Made by a program: the position numbers and the translations under genes. From assembly GCF_034718895.1 (NCBI RefSeq), contig NZ_JAYERP010000001.1, positions 1,178,001 to 1,242,000 of the forward strand: 64,000 nt of DNA, written 5' to 3'. Every line of letters starts with the position of its first letter. Position 1 is the stretch's first letter. The notes under the pieces were generated by a model. It worked only from the letters and a program-made list of their open reading frames with translations. It did no database searches and was not told the origin of the DNA. Source of the DNA: Paenibacillus phoenicis (GTDB taxonomy: Bacteria; Bacillota; Bacilli; Paenibacillales; Paenibacillaceae). Below, in pieces: positions 8,769 to 17,968 of the stretch.

Positions 8769-8784
8769 CAACGAAAGAGGAAGG

Positions 8785-8961
8785 TTATTTCGTGGAATCC
8801 GTATCAGTGAACGGCACCGGTTTGGCCACCCATTCATCGGCCTCCGGCTCGATGTCGACTCCATTCTCAATCTTCTTTTTCTCGGCCAACGAATCCCCTT
8901 GTTCATTTAATTTGTTGCGCAGTTTGGCCTCATCGCGGGCTTGTTGATTCTGATGTTCCAT
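8785..8961 (-). CDS. Small hydrophilic protein, 58 residues, function unknown
   Basis: I do not recognise this protein. It starts at an ATG with a strong AAGGAGG six bases upstream, is very polar (MEHQNQQARDEAKLRNKLNE at the N-terminus) and has no membrane segment, cysteine or signal. The first 35 residues look helical and the tail is acidic, ending PFTDTDSTK. A terminator follows, so it is probably a monocistronic transcript. Size and composition resemble small spore or stress proteins of Paenibacilli, but that is only a guess. Confidence 0.6.
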   Translation of the reverse strand: MEHQNQQARDEAKLRNKLNEQGDSLAEKKKIENGVDIEPEADEWVAKPVPFTDTDSTK

Positions 8962-9181
8962 ACTGATCCTCCTTAAGTCATTCTCTCGGTAGTAGTCATT
9001 ACCTTCCATAGGGTATCCCGATCCCCGTGTTTTCATGTTTCAGACCCGTAGAATTTAGTTTATATTTAGAGAGAGCTGGAATAAAATAGGAATTAGGACA
9101 TCCTTGCGTTTCATTAGGTGCAATTCCGAGATCGCTTAACGAAAGACAGGTTTTCTACTTTCGCTTTGAGGAGGAATGATG

Positions 9182-10846
9182 ATGAAGCTTCATAAGGTTT
9201 GTCTAGTTTTGCTGTGTTTATTCATAGCCACCTTGTTTGGGGCCATCGCACCGGCCGCTCCCGTTGCTGCCGCTGGCGAACTGAAACCGTTCCCGCAGCA
9301 GGTCAGCTATCCGGGAGTAATCAAGCCAAGCCATGTCACCCAAGCGGCGATGAATCAGGCCGTAGCGGCATATTACGATTATTGGAAAGCGACCTACCTT
9401 AGGAATAATTTGACCTCGTTGCCGGGCGGTTATTATGTGAAGGGAAATATCACGGGGGATCCCGACGGATTTACCGCGCTGGGTTCTTCCGAAGGCCAAG
9501 GCTACGGCATGATCATCACGGTGCTGATGGCCGGATATGATCCGAACGCCAAGACGATCTATGACGGGTTGTTCAAAACGGCACGCGCGTATAAGAGCAG
9601 CGGCAACCCGAATTTGATGGGCTGGGTTGTGGCGGACAGCAAAGCAGCTCAGGGGCACTTTGGCTCGGCAACCGACGGTGATTTGGATATCGCATATTCG
9701 TTGATTTTAGCTCATAACCAGTGGGGTTCGGGCGGGGAAATCAATTACCTGCAGGAAGCGAAAAAAATGATTACCGACGGCATCAAAGCCAGCTACGTTA
9801 CGACTGGCTATCGGCTCAATCTGGGCGATTGGGACGGTAAAGATGCGCTGAATACACGCCCTTCGGACTGGATGCTCAGCCATTTGCGCGCTTTTTGCGA
9901 GGTCACGGGGGATGAGACTTGGATTCATGTCATTGATAATCTGTACGATGTGTATCAACAGTTTACCACAATGTATTCACCAAATACCGGACTGATCTCC
10001 GACTTCGTGGTGGGCAACCCGCCAAGACCTGCGCCAGAGTGGTATCTGGAAGAGTTCAAAGAGACAAATCAATATTACTATAATGCAAGCCGCGTGCCGC
10101 TGCGTATTGTGATGGATTATGCGTTATACGGCGATACAAGAGCGAAAGCGCTGGCCGATCAAATGGTGAACTGGATGAAGAACAAAACCGGCGGTTCACC
10201 CGCGAATATCAAAAACGGCTACAAGCTGGACGGTACGGCGATCGGAAATTATGCCACCGCGGTATTTGTCGCCCCATTCATCTCGGCGGGGACAGCAAAT
10301 TCCAGTAATCAAGCATGGGTGAATGCGGGCTGGGACTGGATGAAGAATAAGAAAGAGGACTACTTCAGCGACAGCTACAATTTGCTGAACTTGCTGTTCC
10401 TATCGGGGAATTGGTGGAAGCCCGGCGGTGCAACCGTACCGGAAGCGCCTAATCTAGCTCTGAATAAAACAGCGGTATCCAGCACGATTGAAGGCGTTGG
10501 GTTTGAACCGGACAAAGCTGTGGATGGCAACCAGATGACGCGATGGGCCAGCCGCGAAGGTACCGACCCGGAATGGATTTACGTTGATCTGGGTTCCGTA
10601 CATCAAATCACCGGCGTCAAGCTGCGGTGGGAGGCCGCATACGCCAAGCGCTACAAGATCGAGATCTCCACGGACAACGGGTCGCCAGAGCATTGGCAAG
10701 AGGTGTATTCGAACTCAAGCGGCGATGGTGGACTCGACGAAATCCCGCTCTCACCGCAGCCAGCGAGATATGTCCGCATGTATGGTATCGAGCGGGGGAC
10801 GCCTTACGGGTATTCACTTTACGAGTTTGAAGTCACGGGTCAATGA
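9182..10846 (+). CDS. Secreted GH8 glucanase/chitosanase with C-terminal discoidin domain
   Basis: Endo-acting beta-glycanase of family GH8 (cellulase, lichenase or chitosanase). A signal peptide of about 30 residues (hydrophobic VCLVLLCLFIATLFGAIAPA, cleavage near AAA-GE) directs secretion. The catalytic (alpha/alpha)6 domain covers about residues 50-415, with the proton-donor Glu in SSEGQGYGM near 104, the substrate Asp in DGDLDIAYSL near 165, and YYYNASRVPLRI near 298 preceded by WYLEEF, where chitosanase/lichenase-type members carry a base Glu. Residues about 425-555 form an F5/8 type C (discoidin/CBM32-like) domain from NLALNKTAVSS to YEFEVTGQ, as known in some Paenibacillus GH8 chitosanases. 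Three ATGs occur in tandem; 9182 has the best distance (7 bases) from GAGGAGG. Confidence 0.87.
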   Translation: MKLHKVCLVLLCLFIATLFGAIAPAAPVAAAGELKPFPQQVSYPGVIKPSHVTQAAMNQAVAAYYDYWKATYLRNNLTSLPGGYYVKGNITGDPDGFTALGSSEGQGYGMIITVLMAGYDPNAKTIYDGLFKTARAYKSSGNPNLMGWVVADSKAAQGHFGSATDGDLDIAYSLILAHNQWGSGGEINYLQEAKKMITDGIKASYVTTGYRLNLGDWDGKDALNTRPSDWMLSHLRAFCEVTGDETWIHVIDNLYDVYQQFTTMYSPNTGLISDFVVGNPPRPAPEWYLEEFKETNQYYYNASRVPLRIVMDYALYGDTRAKALADQMVNWMKNKTGGSPANIKNGYKLDGTAIGNYATAVFVAPFISAGTANSSNQAWVNAGWDWMKNKKEDYFSDSYNLLNLLFLSGNWWKPGGATVPEAPNLALNKTAVSSTIEGVGFEPDKAVDGNQMTRWASREGTDPEWIYVDLGSVHQITGVKLRWEAAYAKRYKIEISTDNGSPEHWQEVYSNSSGDGGLDEIPLSPQPARYVRMYGIERGTPYGYSLYEFEVTGQ

Positions 10847-10856
10847 GATGAAGAAG

Positions 10857-10902
10857 GGGACCGGAAATGCCGAAGTGATTCGGCGCCTCCGATCCCTTTT
10901 TT
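10857..10902 (+). terminator. Rho-independent terminator after the GH8 gene
   Basis: GGGACCGGA pairs with TCCGATCCC around a second perfect hairpin (GCCGAA-GTGA-TTCGGC), followed by TTTTTT. Confidence 0.82.
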
Positions 10903-10911
10903 AGTTGCAGG

Positions 10912-13900
10912 TTAGATCATCAAGATTTCGCGAATTTCTTGCTCGGTAAGCGCAGATATGGCTTCTTGTCCGGGCTTAAGCACCTCTTCGACGAGATGTT
11001 TTTTCTTCTGCTGCAGCTCGTACATTTTGTCTTCCACAGTGCCTTGTGCAACCATGCGAATGACATGAACGATATTCTTCTGCCCGATTCGATAAGCCCG
11101 GTCCGCCGCCTGCTGCTCGACCGCGGGATTCCACCATAAATCATAGAGAATGACAGTATCTGCCCCCGTTAGGTTCAGGCCAGTGCCTCCGGCCTTCAGC
11201 GAGATGAGGAACAAATCGCGTTCCCCGTCGTTAAAGCGGGAGCACAGCTCTACCCGTTCGGCGGCCGGCGTTTTCCCGTCGAGATAAAAGAAAGGCAGCC
11301 CCCGGTAGCCCAGCTCCCGGCCAATCAATCCGAGCATCTCCGTAAATTGGGAGAAGATCAGCACGCGTTTGCCGGCACTTTGGCATTCCTCGATCATTTC
11401 CATCAGCTGGTCAAATTTGGCCGAACCGCCGTCATAGCCGTCAACGAACAAGGCCGGATGGCAGCAAAGCTGGCGCAGCCGGGTTAACCCGGCCAGTATG
11501 CGGATGCGGTTCTGCCCGAAGGTATCCGCATCCAAATGCTTGAGCGTTTCCTGCTGCAGCTTGGCCAGGTAGGCAAGGTACAGCTTCTTCTGTTCCGGAA
11601 GCAGCTCCGAGGGTTGCAGGGACTCGATTTTTTCCGGAAGCTCCTTCAACACGTCGGTTTTCAGCCGGCGCAGGACGAAAGGGCGGATGCGTTTGGCCAC
11701 CGTCTCCCGGGATAGATCGTTAAACGCCTGGCGGCTAGGGAATAACTCCGGGAATACGGCGCTGAAGATCGACCATAACTCTTCCAGCGAGTTCTCCACC
11801 GGGGTGCCAGTTAAGGCGAAACGGTACTTGGCTTGCAGGATTTTCACGGCTTGGGCCGTTTGGCTGGCGTGATTTTTGAAGCTTTGAGCCTCGTCCAAAA
11901 TGAGTGTATGGAACGACAGTTCAGCGAACTGCTCAATATCGCGGCGCAGCAGTGGATAGGAGGTGATGACCACGTCCGCTTGCGACGCCTCGCGCAGCGT
12001 CCGTACCCGTTCGGCTTTACTTCCATCCGCAATGACGGCTTTGAGATTAGGTGCGAATTTCGTCAGTTCGTTACGCCAGTTGTACACCAGGGAAGCGGGG
12101 CAGACGATCAGCGCAGGCTGTCCAGACTCGGCAATCTCCGGCAGCACCGATATGAGAAAAGCGATGCTTTGCAGCGTCTTTCCAAGCCCCATATCATCGG
12201 CAAGAATGCCGCCGAAGCGATAGTAGGCCAGCGTCTTGAGCCACTGATAACCGTAAACCTGGTAGTCGCGAAGCACGTCGGATAGCTGCGGCGGTACCGG
12301 AAAGTCCAGATTGCCGGGATGCTGCAGGTTATGCAGCAGCTCGCGGTACGCCTTGCCCAGCTTCACCGGACCTTGTCCACGGTCTTCCTGGATATGCAAT
12401 CCGCGAATGACCGGCAAACGGAATTCCGGTCCACGGATATCGCTTTGGCGCAAGCCAAATTCGTTCAGGAAGTTGACGATTTCCTGGAACTCCTCGCTTT
12501 CGAGCGGCATCAACGCTCCGTTTGGCAGCCGGAAGTACTTGCGTTTCTCCTCCAACGCTTGAAGCAAGCCGCGGATTTCCGATTCGCCGATCCCGTTCAT
12601 GCTGAAGCGAAACTCCAGCCAATCTGTACGCCCGTCCAGCTCCACGGAAATTTTCGGCGGCCTAAGGTCGGTGATCAGCCGGGTTTTGACCGCTGAGGTG
12701 GCATAGATGTCCACGAGCTTCTCAAGCTCTGGGACGACATGATACAGGAATTCGTATTCTGCCTCTTCGTCATCGAGGAAATAAGCGCTTTCTGTCCGGA
12801 TCATGTAGCCGGATTCCATCAGATTCAAAATCTGCCGCTCCTTCTCGGTATCGCGCAGCAATATCAAATCAGTTCCCCGCTTGGGTCCATGTTCATCCAA
12901 GGGGTTAAATATGATATCTCCGTATTGGAATTCCAATCCCGCCAGAAGCCGGTCCTTGACCCGATCGAGGTACAGCCGGGCTTTCAGTTGGGTCCGTACC
13001 ATGCGGCTAGCGACCTTCTCCTCGACATGGATGGTTCCGAACTTCGTCAACCCGGGCAGTACCCGCTCAACGAAGGGCTCGATCTGTTCAGGAGAGATCA
13101 GGATATGCTGCTTCCGCGCGGTGATCATCATATGTTTTAATTCAGCGAGCCGGCGAGTTTGCGCGGGGGAGAGACGGATCAGCTTACCTTCCGACAAAAT
13201 GATGCCATAGGCGTCCATCACAAGAACGTCATCCAGGCCCTGGGCGGAAAACTGATAGCTCTCGTCCCCGGCTTGACCGAGATTGAAGCTTAACGGCAGC
13301 GGCCCGTCCGTCACTTCAAGCCCTGGCCAAATGCGGCTATCCTGCTCCAGTTGCACGAGCGGCGCTTGGGAGAGCAGCGGCAGCAGCCCATCCCAAAAGA
13401 CGGGCGGCACCGGCAACAGCCGATCGGAAATTCCGTTTGATTTCAATGAGTATCCTCCCAGGCTCTCGTGAAACATCTGCTCATTGCGCCGGATCTCCGC
13501 CAGCTTCTGTAAGATCGCTTCATCCTCCGACCGAAAGGAGTAACGTTCCGGGTCATAGCTGAAATGTTTGGTGAAGCTGTACGGCTCGCCGCGTGAGATT
13601 TTATCGAGAAAATCCCGAATGTTCTTGACGATATACAGGCGCTTCTCGCCAATCTTCAGCTCCAGTCCGAACAGGTACTTGCGATAGCCGTACAGCACCG
13701 GATGGAGCGTAAATTCCACCTCCAGCGGCATCCGTTGATCGAACCTCAGTCCGGTTCGCAGCGGCGGCGGGGTGTTCTCTTCAAACAAGCGCATCATATC
13801 GCGTGCGATCCAGATATCGCGGGAAGGGATGTCTCCAGATTGTGATTGTCTACGCTGGACCAGGCTATAGGATCCATTGCGATCGTCGTCCACCGAATTT

Positions 13901-14247
13901 AGAATGTCATCCTGCTGCCGCAACAGAGACGGAAACGGACGAACCGGCGCCTTACCGCCCTGCAGCATATCATGAACACCCAGCAAGACGGCGGCGATAT
14001 GCTTGCAATAGTTGTTATAGGAGTAGAAGGCAGGACAGTTGCATTCCGCATGCACGTCGCCGTGTTCATCGATCTGCAGCGACACATGATAGTGGCCGGT
14101 CCCGGACACTGCGGCTTCATAGACACGGGAGCCGTGGTCCATCCGGAGAAAAGCCACTTTCCCGGTCCGGTAATACGCTTCTCCACGCTCGTAAGCGATT
14201 CGGCCGCATAACAATTTAATGACGCGCTCCGTTAACTGAAAACTCAT
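10912..14247 (-). CDS. SNF2-family helicase with N-terminal SWIM zinc finger
   Basis: A 1111-residue Swi2/Snf2 ATPase of the bacterial type. The N-terminus has a SWIM zinc finger near residues 65-88 (CNCPAF...YCKHIA). A long middle part corresponds to the bacterial SNF2-associated region. Helicase motifs follow: LADDMGLGKT (Walker A) near 680, LILDEAQ (DEAQ box) near 783, LTGTPVENS, and in the C-terminal lobe GGTGLNLTGAD and DRAYRIGQ near 1050. Such proteins translocate on double-stranded DNA to remodel protein-DNA complexes; the bacterial role is poorly defined. GAAAGGAA lies seven bases before the start. The gene is divergent from the FHA regulator and shows no frame damage. Confidence 0.92.
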   Translation of the reverse strand: MSFQLTERVIKLLCGRIAYERGEAYYRTGKVAFLRMDHGSRVYEAAVSGTGHYHVSLQIDEHGDVHAECNCPAFYSYNNYCKHIAAVLLGVHDMLQGGKAPVRPFPSLLRQQDDILNSVDDDRNGSYSLVQRRQSQSGDIPSRDIWIARDMMRLFEENTPPPLRTGLRFDQRMPLEVEFTLHPVLYGYRKYLFGLELKIGEKRLYIVKNIRDFLDKISRGEPYSFTKHFSYDPERYSFRSEDEAILQKLAEIRRNEQMFHESLGGYSLKSNGISDRLLPVPPVFWDGLLPLLSQAPLVQLEQDSRIWPGLEVTDGPLPLSFNLGQAGDESYQFSAQGLDDVLVMDAYGIILSEGKLIRLSPAQTRRLAELKHMMITARKQHILISPEQIEPFVERVLPGLTKFGTIHVEEKVASRMVRTQLKARLYLDRVKDRLLAGLEFQYGDIIFNPLDEHGPKRGTDLILLRDTEKERQILNLMESGYMIRTESAYFLDDEEAEYEFLYHVVPELEKLVDIYATSAVKTRLITDLRPPKISVELDGRTDWLEFRFSMNGIGESEIRGLLQALEEKRKYFRLPNGALMPLESEEFQEIVNFLNEFGLRQSDIRGPEFRLPVIRGLHIQEDRGQGPVKLGKAYRELLHNLQHPGNLDFPVPPQLSDVLRDYQVYGYQWLKTLAYYRFGGILADDMGLGKTLQSIAFLISVLPEIAESGQPALIVCPASLVYNWRNELTKFAPNLKAVIADGSKAERVRTLREASQADVVITSYPLLRRDIEQFAELSFHTLILDEAQSFKNHASQTAQAVKILQAKYRFALTGTPVENSLEELWSIFSAVFPELFPSRQAFNDLSRETVAKRIRPFVLRRLKTDVLKELPEKIESLQPSELLPEQKKLYLAYLAKLQQETLKHLDADTFGQNRIRILAGLTRLRQLCCHPALFVDGYDGGSAKFDQLMEMIEECQSAGKRVLIFSQFTEMLGLIGRELGYRGLPFFYLDGKTPAAERVELCSRFNDGERDLFLISLKAGGTGLNLTGADTVILYDLWWNPAVEQQAADRAYRIGQKNIVHVIRMVAQGTVEDKMYELQQKKKHLVEEVLKPGQEAISALTEQEIREILMI

Positions 14248-14448
14248 GCATGGATTCCTTTCTCGTATAAATTCCGTTCGTCAGGTGTTCGCCTTTTGTT
14301 CTCCCCCTATGATAACAGAAAATCGACCATTGAAAAACGAGCGTTGATATCAGCCTGCTGTGAGGATAATATCACTGCGGTTGCTATATTCTTGGGACGT
14401 CCCTTAAGATAAGATGATGATGGTATAGAAAATGGAGGGAGCTTAGGT

Positions 14449-15135
14449 ATGGATACCTTTGCCTGTATTTATATTCTTCGCGGGGACCCGTTTCGTCCTG
14501 GAACTTGCATCTACCTGGATCAAGAGACGACGGAAATCGGGCGGACGTCTTCCGAGAGTTTTCCGGATATGGCCTTTACGAACATCTTTATATCCCGCAA
14601 GCATTTAATGATTCGGAAAGAAGGGGACCGTGCGGTCGCCTACGATCTGGGGAGCCGTCATGGCACGGAACTGAACGGGGTGCGGATGATCCCGCATGCC
14701 CCTTATGTACTTGAAACGAACGATATCCTGAAGCTGGCGCGGGGCACCAGCGTACTGCATTTCTCTTATTCGCCCGGAGAACAAACGCTGGAGTTTGAGC
14801 CCGTAAATGACTCGACGCACCCAGAGGAGACTGAAGGACCGGTTACGATTCATTGGGAGAAACGGGAATGCATTGTGAACGGCGTCAAAATTTCGATGTC
14901 GGAAAAGGAATATTTGCTGCTGCAGCTGCTCCATGAGCACGCGAACCGTCTGGTGACGATCCGTGAGATTAAGCAGACGGTGTGGTACGACCGCAATCCC
15001 GGCCCCGACGGGCTACCGGATGTGACGATCGATGAATTAACGACGTTAATTTATCGGATTCGCAAAAAGTATGGACGCGACACATTCCAGATCAATGCGA
15101 TCCGGGGAAGCGGATATATTTTAGAGAAAGAATAG
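14449..15135 (+). CDS. FHA domain fused to OmpR-type winged helix: phosphopeptide-responsive regulator
   Basis: A 228-residue protein. Residues about 8-105 form an FHA domain with the phosphothreonine-pocket residues visible: TEIGRTSS near 29, ISRKH near 49 and SRHGTELNG near 67. After an acidic linker, residues about 130-227 form an OmpR/PhoB winged helix (MSEKEYLLLQLLHEHANRLV, then the recognition part TTLIYRIRKKYG and the wing GSGYILEKE). There is no receiver domain. It should therefore bind DNA in response to a Thr-phosphorylated partner rather than a histidine kinase. Ribosome site GGAGGGAG; 32 bases before the GDPD gene. The domain order is reverse to mycobacterial EmbR. Confidence 0.8.
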   Translation: MDTFACIYILRGDPFRPGTCIYLDQETTEIGRTSSESFPDMAFTNIFISRKHLMIRKEGDRAVAYDLGSRHGTELNGVRMIPHAPYVLETNDILKLARGTSVLHFSYSPGEQTLEFEPVNDSTHPEETEGPVTIHWEKRECIVNGVKISMSEKEYLLLQLLHEHANRLVTIREIKQTVWYDRNPGPDGLPDVTIDELTTLIYRIRKKYGRDTFQINAIRGSGYILEKE

Positions 15136-15167
15136 GAACAGGATGGGGAAGGATCGGGGGGACCGGC

Positions 15168-16163
15168 TTGCGCAAGATCAGGAAGATTTTTAGAAGCAGA
15201 ACGTTTTGGATATTGCTTGTCCTTATTGCCTTTATTTACTTGAACAATACGCCGCATTTGACCGCAGCTCATGGCGGGGAACCTAAGCTGCTGGCGCACC
15301 GCGGGCTAGCGCAAACGTTCCCGATGGAGGGGATCGAGAACGACACGTGCACGGCCGAACGGATCTATGAACCGGAGCACGAGTTTCTGGAGAACACCTT
15401 GCCATCCATGGAAGCGGCGTTTGCAGCGGGCGCGGATATGGTGGAACTGGATCTGAAGCCAACCAAGGACGGGCAGTTTGCCGTGTTCCATGATTGGACG
15501 TTGGATTGCCGTACCAATGCGGAGGGCACAACGAAAGATTATACGATGGCGGAGCTTAAAATGTTGGATATCGGATACGGATATACCGCCGATCAAGGCA
15601 AAACGTATCCGTTTCGCGGCAAAGGGGTTGGGCTGATGCCGTCGTTGCCTGAGGTGGTGGAGCATTTTCCCGGCAAGGCGCTGCTATTGCACATCAAAAG
15701 TGACGACCCCGAGGAAGGGAAGCAGCTCGCGGCCTACCTTTCTACGTTAAAGAAGGAGGAGCGGGACTTGTTAACCGTTTATGGCGGCGATCAGCCCATA
15801 GCGGTCTTAAAGGAACTGCTGCCGGATATGCGGGTCATGTCCAAGGCAACGTTAAAGCAATGTCTGCTCTCGTATGAAGCTTCCGGCTGGACAGGATACA
15901 TCCCCGATGTTTGCCGGAACACCGAGCTGCACATCCCTGAGAAAATCGCGCCTTGGCTGTGGGGCTGGCCGGATAAATTCCTGAGTCGTATGGAACGAGC
16001 GAATACCCGCGTCGTTATCGTTGGCGGGGACGGCAGCGACTTCTCCAGCGGCTTCGATACATTAGAAGACGTGAAGCGCCTGCCGGCAGGATACAGCGGC
16101 TGGATCTGGACGAACCGAATCGACCGAACCGCCAAGGCGGTACAAACTGGGATTGACGATTGA
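15168..16163 (+). CDS. Membrane-anchored glycerophosphodiester phosphodiesterase
   Basis: A 331-residue GDPD-family enzyme that would cleave glycerophosphodiesters to sn-glycerol 3-phosphate outside the membrane. One N-terminal membrane anchor (FWILLVLIAFIYLNN, residues about 13-27) precedes the catalytic barrel. The metal/catalytic residues are in LAHRG near 42-46, ELDLKPTKDG near 93 and FHDWTLD near 107. An insertion after HRG (TFPMEGIENDTCTAERIYEP) contains one Cys. Start is TTG at 15168 with GGGGGG upstream. The gene follows the FHA-winged-helix regulator closely and may be cotranscribed with it; no Pho box was recognised. Confidence 0.85.
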   Translation: MRKIRKIFRSRTFWILLVLIAFIYLNNTPHLTAAHGGEPKLLAHRGLAQTFPMEGIENDTCTAERIYEPEHEFLENTLPSMEAAFAAGADMVELDLKPTKDGQFAVFHDWTLDCRTNAEGTTKDYTMAELKMLDIGYGYTADQGKTYPFRGKGVGLMPSLPEVVEHFPGKALLLHIKSDDPEEGKQLAAYLSTLKKEERDLLTVYGGDQPIAVLKELLPDMRVMSKATLKQCLLSYEASGWTGYIPDVCRNTELHIPEKIAPWLWGWPDKFLSRMERANTRVVIVGGDGSDFSSGFDTLEDVKRLPAGYSGWIWTNRIDRTAKAVQTGIDD

Positions 16164-16175
16164 GAACGATTATCA
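16161..16175. promoter_or_regulatory. Fur box upstream of btr
   Basis: TGAGAACGATTATCA matches the 7-1-7 Fur consensus TGATAATnATTATCA at 12 of 14 informative positions and lies about 45 bases before the btr start. Confidence 0.65.
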
Positions 16176-16200
16176 ATATACTGATAGCAGGATATTGATA
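16171..16200. repeat. Perfect 9-bp inverted repeat upstream of btr
   Basis: TATCAATAT (16171-16179) and ATATTGATA (16192-16200) are perfect inverted copies 12 bases apart. They partly overlap the Fur box and may be an operator for the AraC-type product itself. Confidence 0.6.
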
Positions 16201-16217
16201 AAGGAAGATGAAGGATA

Positions 16218-17861
16218 ATGAATCTAGATCCCCAAGAAATGAAGCTGCGGAAGCTGGATCAAGTATGGATCCGGCTTCGTTCCGTTGAGGCGGTATCGGG
16301 AACAGGAGACAAGACCATGCGCCAGCAGCTGGCATTGTCCTTCGCGTTAATCGTGGCGGCCTGCGGGGAAGGCCGGTTGATGGTCGATCAAGAGACAGTC
16401 GAGCTGGAGAACGGCAGCGCGTACGTTTGCGTGCCCGGCCAAACCTTCGGCACCGTCGATCTAAGCGAGGATGGCGAGTTAATCGCGTTCTATTTCGACG
16501 CCTATGCCGACTCGAATTCTGTAGGTGAAGAAGCTGGAGGCAAAGAAGATGGCCAGCTGGATGCCTTGCTGCCGTATCATGGAAAATTACGGGTCCATAC
16601 GCCCGGCAAATTGGCCGTTATGGCCGAGAGCGCTTGCCGTGCCTGGCAGCACGGGGAGCCCATGGGGCATTTCCGCAGTCAGATTGACCTGCAGGAGATG
16701 CTTTATTATTTGTACCGGAACAGTCGCACCAAGCCTTATCATGCAGGCGAAGCGTTGGAGGCGGCGAAGCGGTACATCGATCAGCACTACAACGAGCCGG
16801 TTACGATTGAGCAGCTGGCCCGGGTGGCGGAGTTGAGCCCGAAGTATTTTGCCGAAATGTACAAGAAGAAATACGGGAAGAGCCCCATCGAATATGTCAC
16901 CGAGAAAAGAATGCAGCGAGCCAAACAGCTGATGGCCACCGCTTCCGCAAAGCTGCGCGAGATTGCCCATCAAACCGGGTATGCGGACGAGTTCTACTTC
17001 AGCCGCAAGTTTAAGCAGGAGATCGGCGTATCGCCGTCCGTTTATATGAGGAGCCGACGCCGCAAGCTGGCGGCTTACAGTCCCTCGGTACTTGGTTTTC
17101 TTACTCCGCTGGGATTCATGCCGTATGCCGCGGCGATGCATCCTAAATGGACAGAGTATTATTACCGTGAATTCCGCAGCGACATACCGCTGCACATCAG
17201 CGCATACCGCTACAACGAAGATTGGCGCGAGAACCTAGAACGGCTGCGGCAGGCTCCGATCGATTTGATCCTGGCAGTGGACTCGATCTCGGAGGAGGAG
17301 CAGCGGGCGTTAGAACAAATGGCCCCGGTTCAGATCCTAGCCGCTTCGCAGACGGAATGGCGCGAGCTATTGATGCAGGTGGCGGAGGAGATAAATGAGT
17401 CCTGGCAAGCCAATCAATGGCTCAGAGCGTACGAATTTCGGCTGGAGCAGGTCAAGGAGCGGCTGCCTCAATCACTGCGCCAAGAAACGCTGGTCATTGT
17501 TCGTATGAAAGAGGATCGGTTATTTCTCCACTGTAATCGCGGCATGGCCGGCCTTCTGTTTGATGACCTGGGACTGGCCCCCGGTTATGTGTGCGACACG
17601 CCTTGTTACAACTGTCCGATCACTCTGGAGGAGCTGGGCCGCATCGATCCCGGTTATCTCCTGATGATGATTCGACAGGACAGTGAAACGCTTGAGGCGT
17701 GGGGGAGGCTGCAAGTGAATCCGAGCTGGCAAGCGATCCGGGCCGTTCAACGGCGGCGGGTCAAGCTGTTGTCGTCTGATCCTTGGCTTGAGTATTCCGC
17801 CCACGCGCATCTTCGGATGCTGGATCAGTTCACCGAGCTGTTTCCGGAAGAAAATCCATAA
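16218..17861 (+). CDS. btr: AraC-type activator with siderophore-binding domain, Btr-like
   Basis: A 547-residue fusion of an AraC regulator and a FecB/FepB-type periplasmic-binding domain, the architecture of Bacillus Btr (YbbB), which senses bacillibactin in the cytoplasm and activates feuABC-besA. Residues about 170-275 carry two helix-turn-helix motifs (TIEQLARVAELSPKYFAEMYKKKYG and LREIAHQTGYADEFYFSRKFK). Residues about 285-545 resemble the siderophore-binding fold (GFLTPLGFMPYAAAMHP..., ending PWLEYSAHAHLRMLDQF) and lack any signal peptide. A Cys-rich CDTPCYNCP stretch near 460 is notable. Its position immediately before the feu-like operon and the Fur box upstream support this role. 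Confidence 0.87.
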   Translation: MNLDPQEMKLRKLDQVWIRLRSVEAVSGTGDKTMRQQLALSFALIVAACGEGRLMVDQETVELENGSAYVCVPGQTFGTVDLSEDGELIAFYFDAYADSNSVGEEAGGKEDGQLDALLPYHGKLRVHTPGKLAVMAESACRAWQHGEPMGHFRSQIDLQEMLYYLYRNSRTKPYHAGEALEAAKRYIDQHYNEPVTIEQLARVAELSPKYFAEMYKKKYGKSPIEYVTEKRMQRAKQLMATASAKLREIAHQTGYADEFYFSRKFKQEIGVSPSVYMRSRRRKLAAYSPSVLGFLTPLGFMPYAAAMHPKWTEYYYREFRSDIPLHISAYRYNEDWRENLERLRQAPIDLILAVDSISEEEQRALEQMAPVQILAASQTEWRELLMQVAEEINESWQANQWLRAYEFRLEQVKERLPQSLRQETLVIVRMKEDRLFLHCNRGMAGLLFDDLGLAPGYVCDTPCYNCPITLEELGRIDPGYLLMMIRQDSETLEAWGRLQVNPSWQAIRAVQRRRVKLLSSDPWLEYSAHAHLRMLDQFTELFPEENP

Positions 17862-17881
17862 TTGTTCGGAATTTTGTCCAT

Positions 17882-17904
17882 GGCCTATTTTAGGCCTCTT
17901 TTTT
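17882..17904 (+). terminator. Rho-independent terminator of btr
   Basis: GGCCTA-TTT-TAGGCC followed by TCTTTTTT. It separates btr from the Fur-boxed feuA promoter. Confidence 0.8.
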
Positions 17905-17910
17905 ATACTC

Positions 17911-17929
17911 GATAATGATAATCATTATC
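17911..17929. promoter_or_regulatory. Perfect 19-bp Fur box of feuA
   Basis: GATAATGATAATCATTATC is identical to the 19-bp Fur consensus and lies 39 bases before the feuA start, so iron repression of the operon is expected. Confidence 0.93.
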
Positions 17930-17968
17930 AACATAGATTTGTCGAATAGACGAAAGGGGTAAAGAGAA

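Noticed and set aside
13803..14219. Plus-strand frames of up to 138 codons opposite the SNF2 gene
   Set aside because: Antisense shadows of an intact helicase frame with complete motifs.
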